From: CAYTZH01 sp964442285
GTDB taxonomy: Bacteria; Myxococcota_A; UBA9160; JAFDET01
NCBI GenBank assembly: GCA_964442285.1
Contig: CAYTZH010000007.1
Location: 62,001 to 126,000, forward strand
Direction of reading: 5' to 3'
Length of the DNA stretch: 64,000 bases
Both the position numbers and the translations under genes were made by a program. Shown here piece after piece: positions 15,644-24,176 of the stretch. Below the pieces are notes generated by a model. It had not been told where the DNA came from, ran no database searches, and saw only the letters and a program-made list of their open reading frames with translations. Each line of letters starts with the position of its first letter. The first letter of the stretch is position 1.

Positions 15644-18570
15644 CGGCGCCGCCTCCGGGTGCCCAGCAGGACCGGCGGCACGAGCCCGGCGAGGGCGAAG
15701 CCGGACCCACACGGCGTGGGGTGGGGACAGGTGGGTGTTCCGCGCACGCACAGGGCCACGACCTCCGTGGGGATCCGCGAGGTCGCGTCCGAGGCATCGT
15801 GGGCGTTGCTCGAGCGCGCCCCGATCCCGCCGCCGACGATCACCAGGCCGTCCACCACCGCGGGTGCCGAGGCCAGGGCGCTCCCGAAGGAGATGGGGTT
15901 CACCGGGAGATCGAGAAGCAACGAGCCGAGGGCGGCCGGATTCCCGTCGGTGCGGTACGCCCGGAGCCTGGGGGTCAGGACCGCGCCCTGGAAGACGACG
16001 CCGCGGAGGGCCGTGGTCGCCGCGAAGGTCGCGTCGTTGAACATCGGGGTGTCGTTGGTCCAGACCACGGCTCCCGTGTTCAGATCGAGGGCGTGCTGGG
16101 TCGGCGTCTGCGGAAGGAACGGATTGTCGCCCGGGGCGGTGCCGAGGTAGACGCGCCCGAGCGCGCCGTCGATGGCCGCGCTTCCGATGATGCCGCCCGC
16201 CGGGCCGCCGGGGACCACCTGGGTGGCCCAGTAGGGCAGGCCCGAAGGATCGTCGTCGTCCCAGCGGACGCCGCTCACGACGTTGACCCCGTCGCGGTCG
16301 ACCACGTAGTAGGTCCCGTCCTTGTTGCCGACGCCCACCACGTCCCGCCGCTGGCCGCCCACCTCGATCGCAAACAGGTTGGGCACGGCGCCGAAGGCGA
16401 GGTCGTCGTTGTCGACCTCCCGGGGGCGCCAGCGCCAGAGCACTCCGCCGTCGGCCGAGAGGGCGACGATGGCCTCGTCGTAGGGCGGCATCGGGGGCGG
16501 GGGCGCGCCGGTTGCCGGGTCGTCGTCGGTGTCGCAGTTGCTGGAGGCGAAGTAGACGGCGTTCCGCTCCACGTCACCGGCCGGCGACGACCAGACGTTG
16601 CCGCAGCCGTTGCGGCTGCGCGGGAAGTCGCAGCCGGGCCGGGTGGCGAAGAAGCCGGCGGGCAGGCCCAGCTCGGCCTCGCTGTGGTAGCCGTCGAAGC
16701 GGCGCACGTCGTCGTCCGCCAGCGGCCGGCAGGTGCTGCCGCTCTCGAGATCGAAGAACCAGACGAGCCTCCCGTTGCGGGCGTCGAGGGCGTAGAACCC
16801 GCCCTTTCCCGTGGCCACGTCGTTCACGTCCATCCCGAAGAAGACCTTGCCGTCCATCACCAGCGGCGAGGACTCGATCTCATTGCGCTCGTTGCCGAAC
16901 CCGCACAGCCCGGGCGGGTTGCCGTCGGCGTCGCGACAGCCCGTGCCGGCCTCGAAGTGCCAGATCTCGCTCCCGGTCGCGGCGTCGAGGGCGTACAGGG
17001 TCTCGCCCGCACCGATGAAGACCGTCTCGCGGTCGTCGATCGAGGCCACGTGGGCGGCGCCGGTGTGGGGGAAGGTGGCACCCGGCTGCAGGGTCGTCTC
17101 GAAGCGCCAGATCTCGGCCCCGGTCGGCGCGTGGAGGGCGTAGACGTTGCCGTCCCAGGACTGCACGTACACGACGGGGGAGACCGCCCCGCCGAGGGGA
17201 ATGCGGGCGACGACCGGCGGGGCGGTGACGATGGCGCCGGTCGGGAAGCGCCACCGGGTCTGGAGCTCGTCCACGTTGTCGGGCGTCACGATCGACTCGT
17301 GGGCGTTGAAGCCGCGGCGTTCGGGGCCGCCGCCGTAGGTTCGCCACTCCCGCGGCTCCAAGTCGCCCGGGAGCACGCCCAGGCCGTCGGGGAAGGCCAG
17401 GCCGGCCTTCACGAGCTCCGGTGCCCGGGGATCCTCCGTCTCGGGGTCGAACCGGATCCGCCAGAGCTTGCCGTCCGGGCCCGGCGAGACGTCCGGCAAC
17501 GTGCCGTGGAGGTCTAGATCGCTGTAGTAGAGGTTCCCGGCGCGATCGAAGACCACGTCCTGGGGGTGGCCCGTCGGGATCGGCGGATCGGAGGTCGCGG
17601 GCTCGAGCAGGGTGCGGAGGAACTGCCCCTCCAGGTCGTACTCGAGGATGAGACCGTTCACGACGCTGGCCGCCACCAGCGTGTTCCAGGGAGAGATCGT
17701 CAGCCCCGTGTAGAAGGCGACCGGCCCCCCCGCCAGGGAGTTGAGGAAGGTCTCCCGCGTGATGCCCACGGCCATCGGCGAGCCCAGCGGGTCGACGTCG
17801 GTGCAATCGGCGACCGACGTCGGGAAGGGGCCCGTGAAGCGAAGCACCTGGAAGGTGTTGGCCGACGACACGTAGACGCGTCCCTCGTCGTCGATGGCGA
17901 TTCCTGTGGCGTTGCCGATCCCGACGTCGATCTTGCAGAAGTGGGTGCTCGCCGCCGAGGTGTCGGGGTAGGCCCCGGGTGGGCCCGGAAAGACGTCGAA
18001 CGGCGGGAACCACACCACGAGCTGCCCGTTCAGGCCGAGGAATCCCTGCTCGCCGACCTCGGTCGTGAACAGGGTGCCGTTCGGGTGGAAGGCGCAGCCG
18101 AAGGGCTCCGGGCCGTCGCTGAGGTAGGTGGCCGTGAGCTTGCCCACCTGGGTCCCGCCCGGATCGAAGACGCCCCAGCCGGCGGGCGGGCTCGGCTGGC
18201 CCGTGTCCTCCCCGGCCACGAAACGCCCGCTGCCGTCGGGGAGCGGGCAGACCATGCCGTTCACGTCGCGCACGCGGGCCTGGGGATCCGTGGGGTCGCC
18301 GGGGTTGCGGGCGTCGGCGGCGCGCTCGATCAGCACCTGCTCGGCGAGCGCCGCCGTTCCGACCGTGTCCACGTCGAGGCGGCGCATCCGGTTGCCCTCG
18401 CTGACGTGGAGCAGGTCTCCCGGGCCCGTGGACCCGCTCGCCGCGGCCCCGGCCCCGCCCGGGTCGGCCAGGAGCGGGATCACCGCCAGGAGCAGGAGCC
18501 GGGCCGGCGCCCCTACGGCCCGGGGTCCTCGGGCGCGGCCCCGGGGCCGCCGCTGCATCCGCCTCCGCAT
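15640..18570 (-). CDS. Large secreted PQQ-type beta-propeller protein with C-terminal Cys/Arg anchor tail
   Basis: A 976-residue protein. After a signal peptide, residues ~50-410 hold NHL/SMP30-like propeller strands (for example IAIDDEGRVYVSS and DVVFDRAGNLYYSD). Residues ~420-930 resemble the PQQ-dependent alcohol dehydrogenase/BamB propeller, with repeats such as YALDAATGSEIW, YALDARNGRLVW and HALDLNTGAVVW. The C-terminus is Cys954-Gly followed by a hydrophobic stretch and five Arg, the architecture of MYXO-CTERM-like sorting tails that anchor proteins at the cell surface. It is translationally coupled to the SUMF1-like lipoprotein. PQQ binding and redox activity are not established. Confidence 0.75.
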   Translation of the reverse strand: MRRRMQRRPRGRARGPRAVGAPARLLLLAVIPLLADPGGAGAAASGSTGPGDLLHVSEGNRMRRLDVDTVGTAALAEQVLIERAADARNPGDPTDPQARVRDVNGMVCPLPDGSGRFVAGEDTGQPSPPAGWGVFDPGGTQVGKLTATYLSDGPEPFGCAFHPNGTLFTTEVGEQGFLGLNGQLVVWFPPFDVFPGPPGAYPDTSAASTHFCKIDVGIGNATGIAIDDEGRVYVSSANTFQVLRFTGPFPTSVADCTDVDPLGSPMAVGITRETFLNSLAGGPVAFYTGLTISPWNTLVAASVVNGLILEYDLEGQFLRTLLEPATSDPPIPTGHPQDVVFDRAGNLYYSDLDLHGTLPDVSPGPDGKLWRIRFDPETEDPRAPELVKAGLAFPDGLGVLPGDLEPREWRTYGGGPERRGFNAHESIVTPDNVDELQTRWRFPTGAIVTAPPVVARIPLGGAVSPVVYVQSWDGNVYALHAPTGAEIWRFETTLQPGATFPHTGAAHVASIDDRETVFIGAGETLYALDAATGSEIWHFEAGTGCRDADGNPPGLCGFGNERNEIESSPLVMDGKVFFGMDVNDVATGKGGFYALDARNGRLVWFFDLESGSTCRPLADDDVRRFDGYHSEAELGLPAGFFATRPGCDFPRSRNGCGNVWSSPAGDVERNAVYFASSNCDTDDDPATGAPPPPMPPYDEAIVALSADGGVLWRWRPREVDNDDLAFGAVPNLFAIEVGGQRRDVVGVGNKDGTYYVVDRDGVNVVSGVRWDDDDPSGLPYWATQVVPGGPAGGIIGSAAIDGALGRVYLGTAPGDNPFLPQTPTQHALDLNTGAVVWTNDTPMFNDATFAATTALRGVVFQGAVLTPRLRAYRTDGNPAALGSLLLDLPVNPISFGSALASAPAVVDGLVIVGGGIGARSSNAHDASDATSRIPTEVVALCVRGTPTCPHPTPCGSGFALAGLVPPVLLGTRRRRR

Positions 18571-18638
18571 GACACCGCCTCCGCTGTCTCCCCCCAGCGG
18601 GCACCTATTCTATCCCGAAACCCCCCGACGGAGGCCTT

Positions 18639-19148
18639 CTGGAGTCCCCGACGCCCACGCCCCTCGACCGTCTCTGGCGCATCGGGCTGCGCGCGGCCTA
18701 CCGCGGCCTGCGCCTGTGGTGGTGGCTGGCGTCGCCCCGGAGCCGCGGGGTCTACGTCGCCGTCTGGAGCGGCGGGCGCGTCCTGGCGGTGCGGCACTCC
18801 TACAAGCCGGGGATCGGGCTTCCGGCGGGCATGCTGCGTCGCGGCGAGGACCCGGCGGTCGCAGCGGCCCGGGAGCTCGCCGAGGAGGTCGGGGTGCGGG
18901 TCGACCCCGTCAGCCTTCGCTGGGTGGGACGGCTGCGCTGCACCGACGAGGGCAAGCGGGACGAGCTCGAGTTCTTCGAGGCGGTCCTGGAGCCCACGCC
19001 GGCGTTGGCGATCGACCGCAGGGAGATCGTCTGGGCCGGCTTCCGCCGGCCCGACGAGATCCTGGGCGCGGGCGCGCCGCCGGCGGTGCGGCGCTACTTC
19101 GAGGAGCTCCGCGGGCGGCCCCCCGCGGACCTCAGCGGGCCGCCTTGA
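18639..19148 (+). CDS. Nudix hydrolase
   Basis: A complete Nudix box is present: G-x5-E-x7-REUxEExGU as GMLRRGE...RELAEEVGV. It binds the Mg ions that hydrolyse nucleoside-diphosphate-linked (X) substrates. The first beta strand (GVYVAVWSGGRVLAVRHSY) lies upstream of the first standard start (GTG 18789), so the gene must begin earlier. The best candidate is CTG 18639, preceded by GGAGG, giving 169 residues with a Trp-rich basic N-terminus (LRLWWWL) that could touch the membrane. The 3' end overlaps the PEP carboxykinase gene convergently by 17 bases. The start codon is uncertain; the family is certain. Confidence 0.75.
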   Translation: MESPTPTPLDRLWRIGLRAAYRGLRLWWWLASPRSRGVYVAVWSGGRVLAVRHSYKPGIGLPAGMLRRGEDPAVAAARELAEEVGVRVDPVSLRWVGRLRCTDEGKRDELEFFEAVLEPTPALAIDRREIVWAGFRRPDEILGAGAPPAVRRYFEELRGRPPADLSGPP

Positions 19149-20928
19149 GCCGCTCCTCCAGGGCGTCGAGCTGCGCGGCGAGGGCCGCAGGGATCCGCTC
19201 GCCGAACTTGGCGTAGTACTCGCGGATCATCGGGATCTCCCGCAGCCAGCCCTCCACGTCGACCGCCAGCAGCTGGGCCATGTCCTCCTTGGGGAGGCTG
19301 AGGCCGTCCACGTCCAGGGCGCCATCGCCGGGCAGGTTGCCGATGGGCGTCTCGACGGCCTTGGCCGTGCCCTCGCAGCGCTCGAACACCCACTTGAGGA
19401 CGCGGGTGTTCTCGCCGAACCCCGGCCACAGGAAGTCGCCGCCGTCGCTCTTGCGGAACCAGTTGACGTAGTAGATGCGCGGGAGCTGGGCACCTTCGCG
19501 CTGGCCGACGGAGAGCCAGTGGCCCCAGTAATCGGCCATGTTGTAGCCGCAGAAGGGCAGCATGGCCATCGGATCGCGGCGCAGGTCGCCCACCTTGCCC
19601 GCTGCGGCCGCCGTCTTCTCGCTGGCGATGATCGAGCCCAGGAACGTGCCGTGCTGCCAGTCGTGGGCCTCGCTCACCAGGGGCACCACCGAGGCCCGGC
19701 GGCCGCCGAAGAGGATGGCGCTGATGGGCACGCCCGCAGGGTCCTCCCACTCGTCGGCCATCACCGGGCACTGCCGGGCCGGCGCCGTGAAGCGCGCGTT
19801 GGGGTGGGCGGCGGGGGTCTCGGTGTCCGGGCCCCAGTCGTTGCCCTTCCAGTCCACCAGGTGCGCGGGCTTCTCGTCGGTCAGGCCCTCCCACCAGACG
19901 TCGCCGTCGTCGGTGAGCGCGCAGTTGGTGAAGGCGCAGTTCTCGTCCAGGGTGCGCAGCGCGTTCGGGTTGGTCTCGTCGTTGGTACCGGGCGCCACGC
20001 CGAAGAAGCCGTACTCGGGGTTGATGGCGTACAGCCGCCCGTCCTCGCCGAACTTCATCCAGGCGATGTCGTCGCCGATGGTCTCGATCTTCCAGCCCGG
20101 GAGCGTCGGGTTCACCATGGCGAGGTTGGTCTTGCCGCAGGCGCTCGGGAAGGCGGCGCAGACGTAGTGCACGCGGCCCTCGGGCGAGGTCATCTTCAGG
20201 ATGAGCATGTGCTCCGCCAGCCAGCCCTCGTCGCGGGCCATCACCGAGGCGATCCGCAGGGCGAAGCACTTCTTGCCCAGGAGGGCGTTGCCGCCGTAGC
20301 CGGAGCCGTAGGACCAGATCTCCCGGGTCTCGGGGAAGTGGACGATGTACTTGGTCTTGTTGCAGGGCCAGGCGACGTCGGGGCGTCCGTCCAGCGGGTA
20401 GCCCACCGTGTGCATGCAGGGCACGAAGTCGCCGTCTTCGCCGATGACGTCGAGGACCTTCGTCCCCACCCGCGTCATGACGTGCATGTTGGCCACCACG
20501 TAGGGCGAGTCGGTGAGCTCGACGCCGGCATAGGAGATGTGGGAGCCGATCGGGCCCATGCTGAAGGGGATGACGTAGAGCGTCCGGCCCTTCATGCAGC
20601 CCTGGAAGAGGGACTCCAGCTCCGAACGCATCTCCGCCGGGTCCCGCCAGTGGTTGGTGGGACCCGCGTCGATCTCGCGCTCCGAGCAGATGAAGGTGCG
20701 GTCCTCCACGCGGGCGACGTCGTCGGGATCCGAGCGGACCAGGTAGCTGTTGGGGCGCTTGGCGGGGTCCAGCTTGCGCGCGGCCCCGGAGGCCAGCAGC
20801 AGCTCCCACATGCGGTCGTACTCGGCGGCGGACCCGTCGCACCACTGCACGGCGTCCGGCTGACACAACGCGGTCATCCGCTCGACCCACTCGATCAGCT
20901 TGCGGTTCTTCGTCGGTGCGCTCGTCAT
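19132..20928 (-). CDS. pckG: Phosphoenolpyruvate carboxykinase (GTP)
   Basis: A 598-residue GTP-dependent PEP carboxykinase. The kinase-1a P-loop with the hyper-reactive Cys appears as FPSACGKTN (about residue 270). Other family markers are NSYLVRSDP, IPFSMGPIGS, GDDIAWMKF and FFGVAPGTN. It converts oxaloacetate to PEP and CO2 in gluconeogenesis (or the reverse in anaplerosis) in the cytoplasm. ATG 20928 is chosen because MTSAPTKNRKLIEWVE aligns with the family's start. It stands alone in its own transcription unit with a 250-base upstream region. Confidence 0.95.
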   Translation of the reverse strand: MTSAPTKNRKLIEWVERMTALCQPDAVQWCDGSAAEYDRMWELLLASGAARKLDPAKRPNSYLVRSDPDDVARVEDRTFICSEREIDAGPTNHWRDPAEMRSELESLFQGCMKGRTLYVIPFSMGPIGSHISYAGVELTDSPYVVANMHVMTRVGTKVLDVIGEDGDFVPCMHTVGYPLDGRPDVAWPCNKTKYIVHFPETREIWSYGSGYGGNALLGKKCFALRIASVMARDEGWLAEHMLILKMTSPEGRVHYVCAAFPSACGKTNLAMVNPTLPGWKIETIGDDIAWMKFGEDGRLYAINPEYGFFGVAPGTNDETNPNALRTLDENCAFTNCALTDDGDVWWEGLTDEKPAHLVDWKGNDWGPDTETPAAHPNARFTAPARQCPVMADEWEDPAGVPISAILFGGRRASVVPLVSEAHDWQHGTFLGSIIASEKTAAAAGKVGDLRRDPMAMLPFCGYNMADYWGHWLSVGQREGAQLPRIYYVNWFRKSDGGDFLWPGFGENTRVLKWVFERCEGTAKAVETPIGNLPGDGALDVDGLSLPKEDMAQLLAVDVEGWLREIPMIREYYAKFGERIPAALAAQLDALEERLKAAR

Positions 20929-21044
20929 CGCCTTCTTCCTGTCCACACGCGTTCGAGGACGTTGGGGCGACGCCGGCAAACGCGTGGAGCGGTTCTGCGC
21001 ATCGGGCGAGGTGCGGCCCCTTGCCGCTCCGAGGCCCTCTGGCC

Positions 21045-21073
21045 CTGATCCGGAAAGCCTGAAAGGCTATCAG
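21045..21073. other. Imperfect hairpin in the pckG upstream region
   Basis: CTGAT (21045-21049) pairs with ATCAG (21069-21073), and the inner arms AGCCT/AGGCT (21056-21060 and 21064-21068) enclose a GAA loop, with a six-base bulge. It sits ~120 bases upstream of pckG on the same strand's leader side, so it could be a leader structure or the end of the upstream transcript. No T-run follows on either strand. The rest of the 250-base region shows no other clear signal. Confidence 0.25.
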
Positions 21074-21154
21074 ATGGCGCGCGCTTCGCACCCGGTTCTG
21101 AGGGTCGGAACGGGCCCAGGTTTGCGCCGGCGTCGGCACTCGAGTCGGCCAGCA

Positions 21155-21180
21155 GACTCGGCGTGCGCTGACGCCGAGTC
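21155..21180 (-). terminator. Perfect 9-bp hairpin at the end of the NrfD-like gene
   Basis: GACTCGGCG (21155-21163) and CGCCGAGTC (21172-21180) form a perfect nine-pair stem with an eight-base loop, overlapping the stop codon of the NrfD-like gene. No T-tract follows on the minus strand, so it would be a U-less terminator or an RNA 3'-end stabiliser. Confidence 0.4.
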
Positions 21181-22540
21181 AGGCGTGGGCGCGCTCCTCG
21201 ATCTCCAGCTCCTTCACCTCGGCGATGGCCACCACCGGGAACAGCTTCAGGAAGATCAGGAAGGCCAGGCCGAACCAGCCGAAGGTCCCGATCAGCATGA
21301 CCAGCTCCGGCGCACTCGGCACGTAGAGCCCCCAGGCGGCCGGGTCGTACTCCCGGGAGAGACCCGAGATGATGATCACGTAGCGCTCGAACCACATCCC
21401 CACGTTGATCAGCACCGACAGCACGAAGAGGAACGGGACGTGGGTTCTCAGGCGTTTGACCCAGAGCAGCTGGGGCAACACCGCATTGCACACGATCATG
21501 ATCCAGGTGGAGATCCAGTAGGGTCCGAAGGCGCGCAGCCAGAAGCTGGTGCGCTCGGCCTCCACCCCGCTGTACCAGGCGATGAAGTACTCGACGCCGT
21601 AGGCGTAGCCGATGATCAGGGACGTGAGCAGCAGGAACCGCGACATGTTCTCGAGGTGGTAGTCGGTGATGTAGGCCTCGAGGCCGTAGATCCGGCGCAC
21701 CGGGATCATCACCGTGAGCACCATGGCGAAGCCGGAGAAGATGGCGCCGGCCACGAAGTAGGGCGCGAAGATCGTGGCGTGCCAGCCGGGCACGATGGAG
21801 ACGGCGAAGTCCCAGGACACCACGCTGTGCACCGAGAGCACGAGTGGCGTGGCCAGGCCCGACAGGTGCAGCACCGTGCGGTTGTGGGCCTTCCACTGGC
21901 CCGCGCGCCCGGACCAGCCCAGGGCGAGCACCCCGTAGAGGGTGCGTCGCCAGCCGGTGGCGCGGTCGCGCGCGATGGCCAGGTCCGGAAGCAGCCCCAC
22001 GTACAGGAACACCACGGAGACCGTGGCGTAGGTGGAGATCGCGAAGGTGTCCCAGAGCAGCGGGCTCTTGAAGTTCACCCAGAGCCCGCGCTGGTTCGGG
22101 TACGGCAGGATGAAGTGGGCCCGCCAGACGCGCCCGACGTGGACCGCCAGGAGCTGCATGGCGGCCAGCACCGCGATCACCGTCATGGCCTCGGCGCTGC
22201 GGTTGATGGCGTTGCGCCACTTGGAGCGGAACAGGTAGAGAATGGCCGAGATCAGCGTGCCGGCGTGGGCGATCCCCACCCAGAACACGAAGGTGACGAT
22301 GTACACGCCCCAGAAGACCGGGAAGGCGTAGCCCGCGATGCCGAGTCCGACGTAGGTCTGGTAGACGAAGGTCGCGATGGCCGCGGCGTAGGCGAGTGTC
22401 GACACGCCCACGAGCAGCCACCAGCCGGCGCTGGGCGCGCGCAGCACGTCGAGGAGGTCGCGGTTGACCGGGGATTCCTGGGGGGCGCCGGGGCGCGACA
22501 GCGCGGCCGAGGTCGGAGGGGTCGAGGCGATCGAGACCAT
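21179..22540 (-). CDS. NrfD/PsrC-family quinol-interacting membrane protein (ActC-like)
   Basis: A 453-residue inner-membrane protein with about ten hydrophobic helices, matching the NrfD/polysulfide reductase C family. Length and segments such as FWVGIAHAGTLISAILYLFR, PYPNQRGLWVNF and VVSWDFAVSIVPGWH resemble ActC of alternative complex III, where this subunit carries the quinol-oxidising site. The Act partners (multihaem cytochrome, Fe-S/molybdopterin-like subunit, ActD-F) are not adjacent, so it is an orphan here. ATG 22540 has a strong GGAGGT ribosome-binding site. It is divergent from the isomerase gene. Confidence 0.8.
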   Translation of the reverse strand: MVSIASTPPTSAALSRPGAPQESPVNRDLLDVLRAPSAGWWLLVGVSTLAYAAAIATFVYQTYVGLGIAGYAFPVFWGVYIVTFVFWVGIAHAGTLISAILYLFRSKWRNAINRSAEAMTVIAVLAAMQLLAVHVGRVWRAHFILPYPNQRGLWVNFKSPLLWDTFAISTYATVSVVFLYVGLLPDLAIARDRATGWRRTLYGVLALGWSGRAGQWKAHNRTVLHLSGLATPLVLSVHSVVSWDFAVSIVPGWHATIFAPYFVAGAIFSGFAMVLTVMIPVRRIYGLEAYITDYHLENMSRFLLLTSLIIGYAYGVEYFIAWYSGVEAERTSFWLRAFGPYWISTWIMIVCNAVLPQLLWVKRLRTHVPFLFVLSVLINVGMWFERYVIIISGLSREYDPAAWGLYVPSAPELVMLIGTFGWFGLAFLIFLKLFPVVAIAEVKELEIEERAHA

Positions 22541-22631
22541 GGGAGACCTCCGATCCGGCGCGCCACGGCGGTGTAGCGCATCGCGCGCTCGCCCGCCCCC
22601 CGACGGTGAGGCGCGGGCTAGACTTGGTGCC

Positions 22632-23240
22632 ATGTCGCGCCTCGAGTTCTTCTTCGACTGTTCGAGCCCCTGGACCTATCTCGCAAGCCACCGGATCGTG
22701 TCGGTGGCGGAAGCGGCCGGGGCGGAGCTCGTGTGGCGGCCGGTCCTGGTCGGGGGCGTCTTCAACGCGGTGAACGGAAGTGTGTACGAGCAGCGCGCGA
22801 ATCCCGTCCCGGCGAAGCTCCGCTACCACGCCAAGGACCTCCGGGACTGGGCCCGTCTCTACGGCCTCCAGATCCGCTGGCCGTCGATCTTCCCGGTGAA
22901 CAGCGCGCGGGCCATGCGCGGCTGCTTCGTGGCCGAGGCGTCCGGGCGGCTGCCGGACTACGCCCGCGCCGTGTTCGAGGCCTACTGGGGGCGCGACGAG
23001 GACATCGCGAGCGAGGCGGTGCTCGGGAAGATCGCCAGCACCGTGGGGCTCGAGCCCGCCGACTTCGCGGCGGCGGTCGCGTCCCGGGCGCTGAGGGACC
23101 GCCTGCGCGCCAACACCGACGAGCTCATCGCGCGGGGCGGCTTCGGCTCCCCCACCATGTTCGTGAACGGCGACGACATGTACTTCGGCAACGACCGCCT
23201 GCCCCTGGTGGAGGCGGCGCTGGCCGCCGCGTCGGTCTAG
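22632..23240 (+). CDS. DsbA-fold 2-hydroxychromene-2-carboxylate isomerase-like protein
   Basis: A 202-residue protein of the DsbA-like/kappa-GST family. The N-terminal FFFDCSSPWTYLA carries the conserved Ser used to activate glutathione in HCCA isomerases, and the end has the cis-Pro loop GSPTMFVNGD followed by YFGNDRLP. HCCA isomerases act in naphthalene and related aromatic degradation; in isolated genomic contexts the true substrate is usually unknown. ATG 22632 gives the standard start. The stop shares the palindrome CTAG with the convergent amidohydrolase-like gene. Confidence 0.85.
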   Translation: MSRLEFFFDCSSPWTYLASHRIVSVAEAAGAELVWRPVLVGGVFNAVNGSVYEQRANPVPAKLRYHAKDLRDWARLYGLQIRWPSIFPVNSARAMRGCFVAEASGRLPDYARAVFEAYWGRDEDIASEAVLGKIASTVGLEPADFAAAVASRALRDRLRANTDELIARGGFGSPTMFVNGDDMYFGNDRLPLVEAALAAASV

Positions 23241-24103
23241 GCGAAGCCGAAGACGCGGCGGGCATTCTCCCGCAGGAACCGGGGCCAGACCTCGTCCTTC
23301 AGCGGGACGTCGGGCAGCTCCGAGAAGATGCGGTCGAGGGTCATCCCCATCGGGAAGTAGCCCGCGTACATCACCCTGTCGGCGCCGCGGGTGTTGGCGT
23401 AGTGGAGGATGTCCCTCGGGTAGTGCTTCGGCGCGAACGCGCTCGTCGAGTAGAAGAGGTTCGGGTACTTGAGCATGAGCTTGACCGCGAGGTCCGTCCA
23501 CGGCTCGGCGCCGTGGCGCATCACGAACTTCAGCTCGGGGAAGTACCAGCAGACCTCGTCGATCCGCTCCACGTGCTGGGCCGACATGGGGATGCGCGGT
23601 CCCGGGACGCCGACGCAGACGCAGATGGGCAGGTCCAGCTCCACGCACTTGGCGTAGAGCGGGAAGAAGCGCTTGTCGTCGATGGGGACCTGGGGGAGCA
23701 GGCCGCAGGGGAAGGCGCTGGCCGCCGCGACGCCCAGGGTCTCGTGCAGCGACACGAGCCGCCGCACCTCCTGCATGCCCCGGTTGGGGTTCACCTCGAC
23801 GCTGCCGGAGAAGCGGTCGGGGTGCTCCCGCAGGGCGCGCAGGGCGTCCCGGTCGTCCTCGGCCACGGGGATCAGGGCGCGCTCGACGCCGTGCCGGTCC
23901 ATGGCGTCGAGCGCCACCTTCACGAAGTCGCTGCCCGGCTCGAAGGACGGCACGCCCTTGAACAGGTGCTGGGCCGGCATCTTGTAGTCGCGGCTCTCGG
24001 CGTCCATGAGCTGGGGGGTGAGAAAGTCGTAGATGCGGCGGGTGTCGTCCGTGGGGATCGAGAGCATCAGGTCGATCACGCCGAGGTCGCGGGGCATGGG
24101 CAT
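23237..24103 (-). CDS. Amidohydrolase_2 (TIM-barrel) family protein with missing metal ligands
   Basis: A 288-residue protein of the amidohydrolase 2 family (decarboxylase/hydrolase TIM barrels). Family blocks include NPNRGMQEVRRLV, FPLYAKCVELDLPICVCVGV, FPELKFVMRHGAEPW and a C-terminal FLRENARRVFGF. The usual strand-1 HxH metal site is absent (the sequence reads VIDLMLSIP), and the late GSD segment reads YAGYFP without the Asp. The single His in MRHGAEPW remains. It may therefore bind metal differently or not at all. ATG 24103 is preceded by GGAGCTTCCCC. Confidence 0.75.
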   Translation of the reverse strand: MPMPRDLGVIDLMLSIPTDDTRRIYDFLTPQLMDAESRDYKMPAQHLFKGVPSFEPGSDFVKVALDAMDRHGVERALIPVAEDDRDALRALREHPDRFSGSVEVNPNRGMQEVRRLVSLHETLGVAAASAFPCGLLPQVPIDDKRFFPLYAKCVELDLPICVCVGVPGPRIPMSAQHVERIDEVCWYFPELKFVMRHGAEPWTDLAVKLMLKYPNLFYSTSAFAPKHYPRDILHYANTRGADRVMYAGYFPMGMTLDRIFSELPDVPLKDEVWPRFLRENARRVFGFA

Positions 24104-24176
24104 GGGGAAGCTCCGGTGGGTGACCGCATTCTACGGCAGCCGGGCCCGGCGCCGGATCCGCTAGCATCCGCCTCCC

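Noticed and set aside
17566..21048. A 1160-codon plus-strand open frame
   Set aside because: It runs antisense through the PQQ protein and PEP carboxykinase, both with clear family motifs; its composition is that of a shadow frame.
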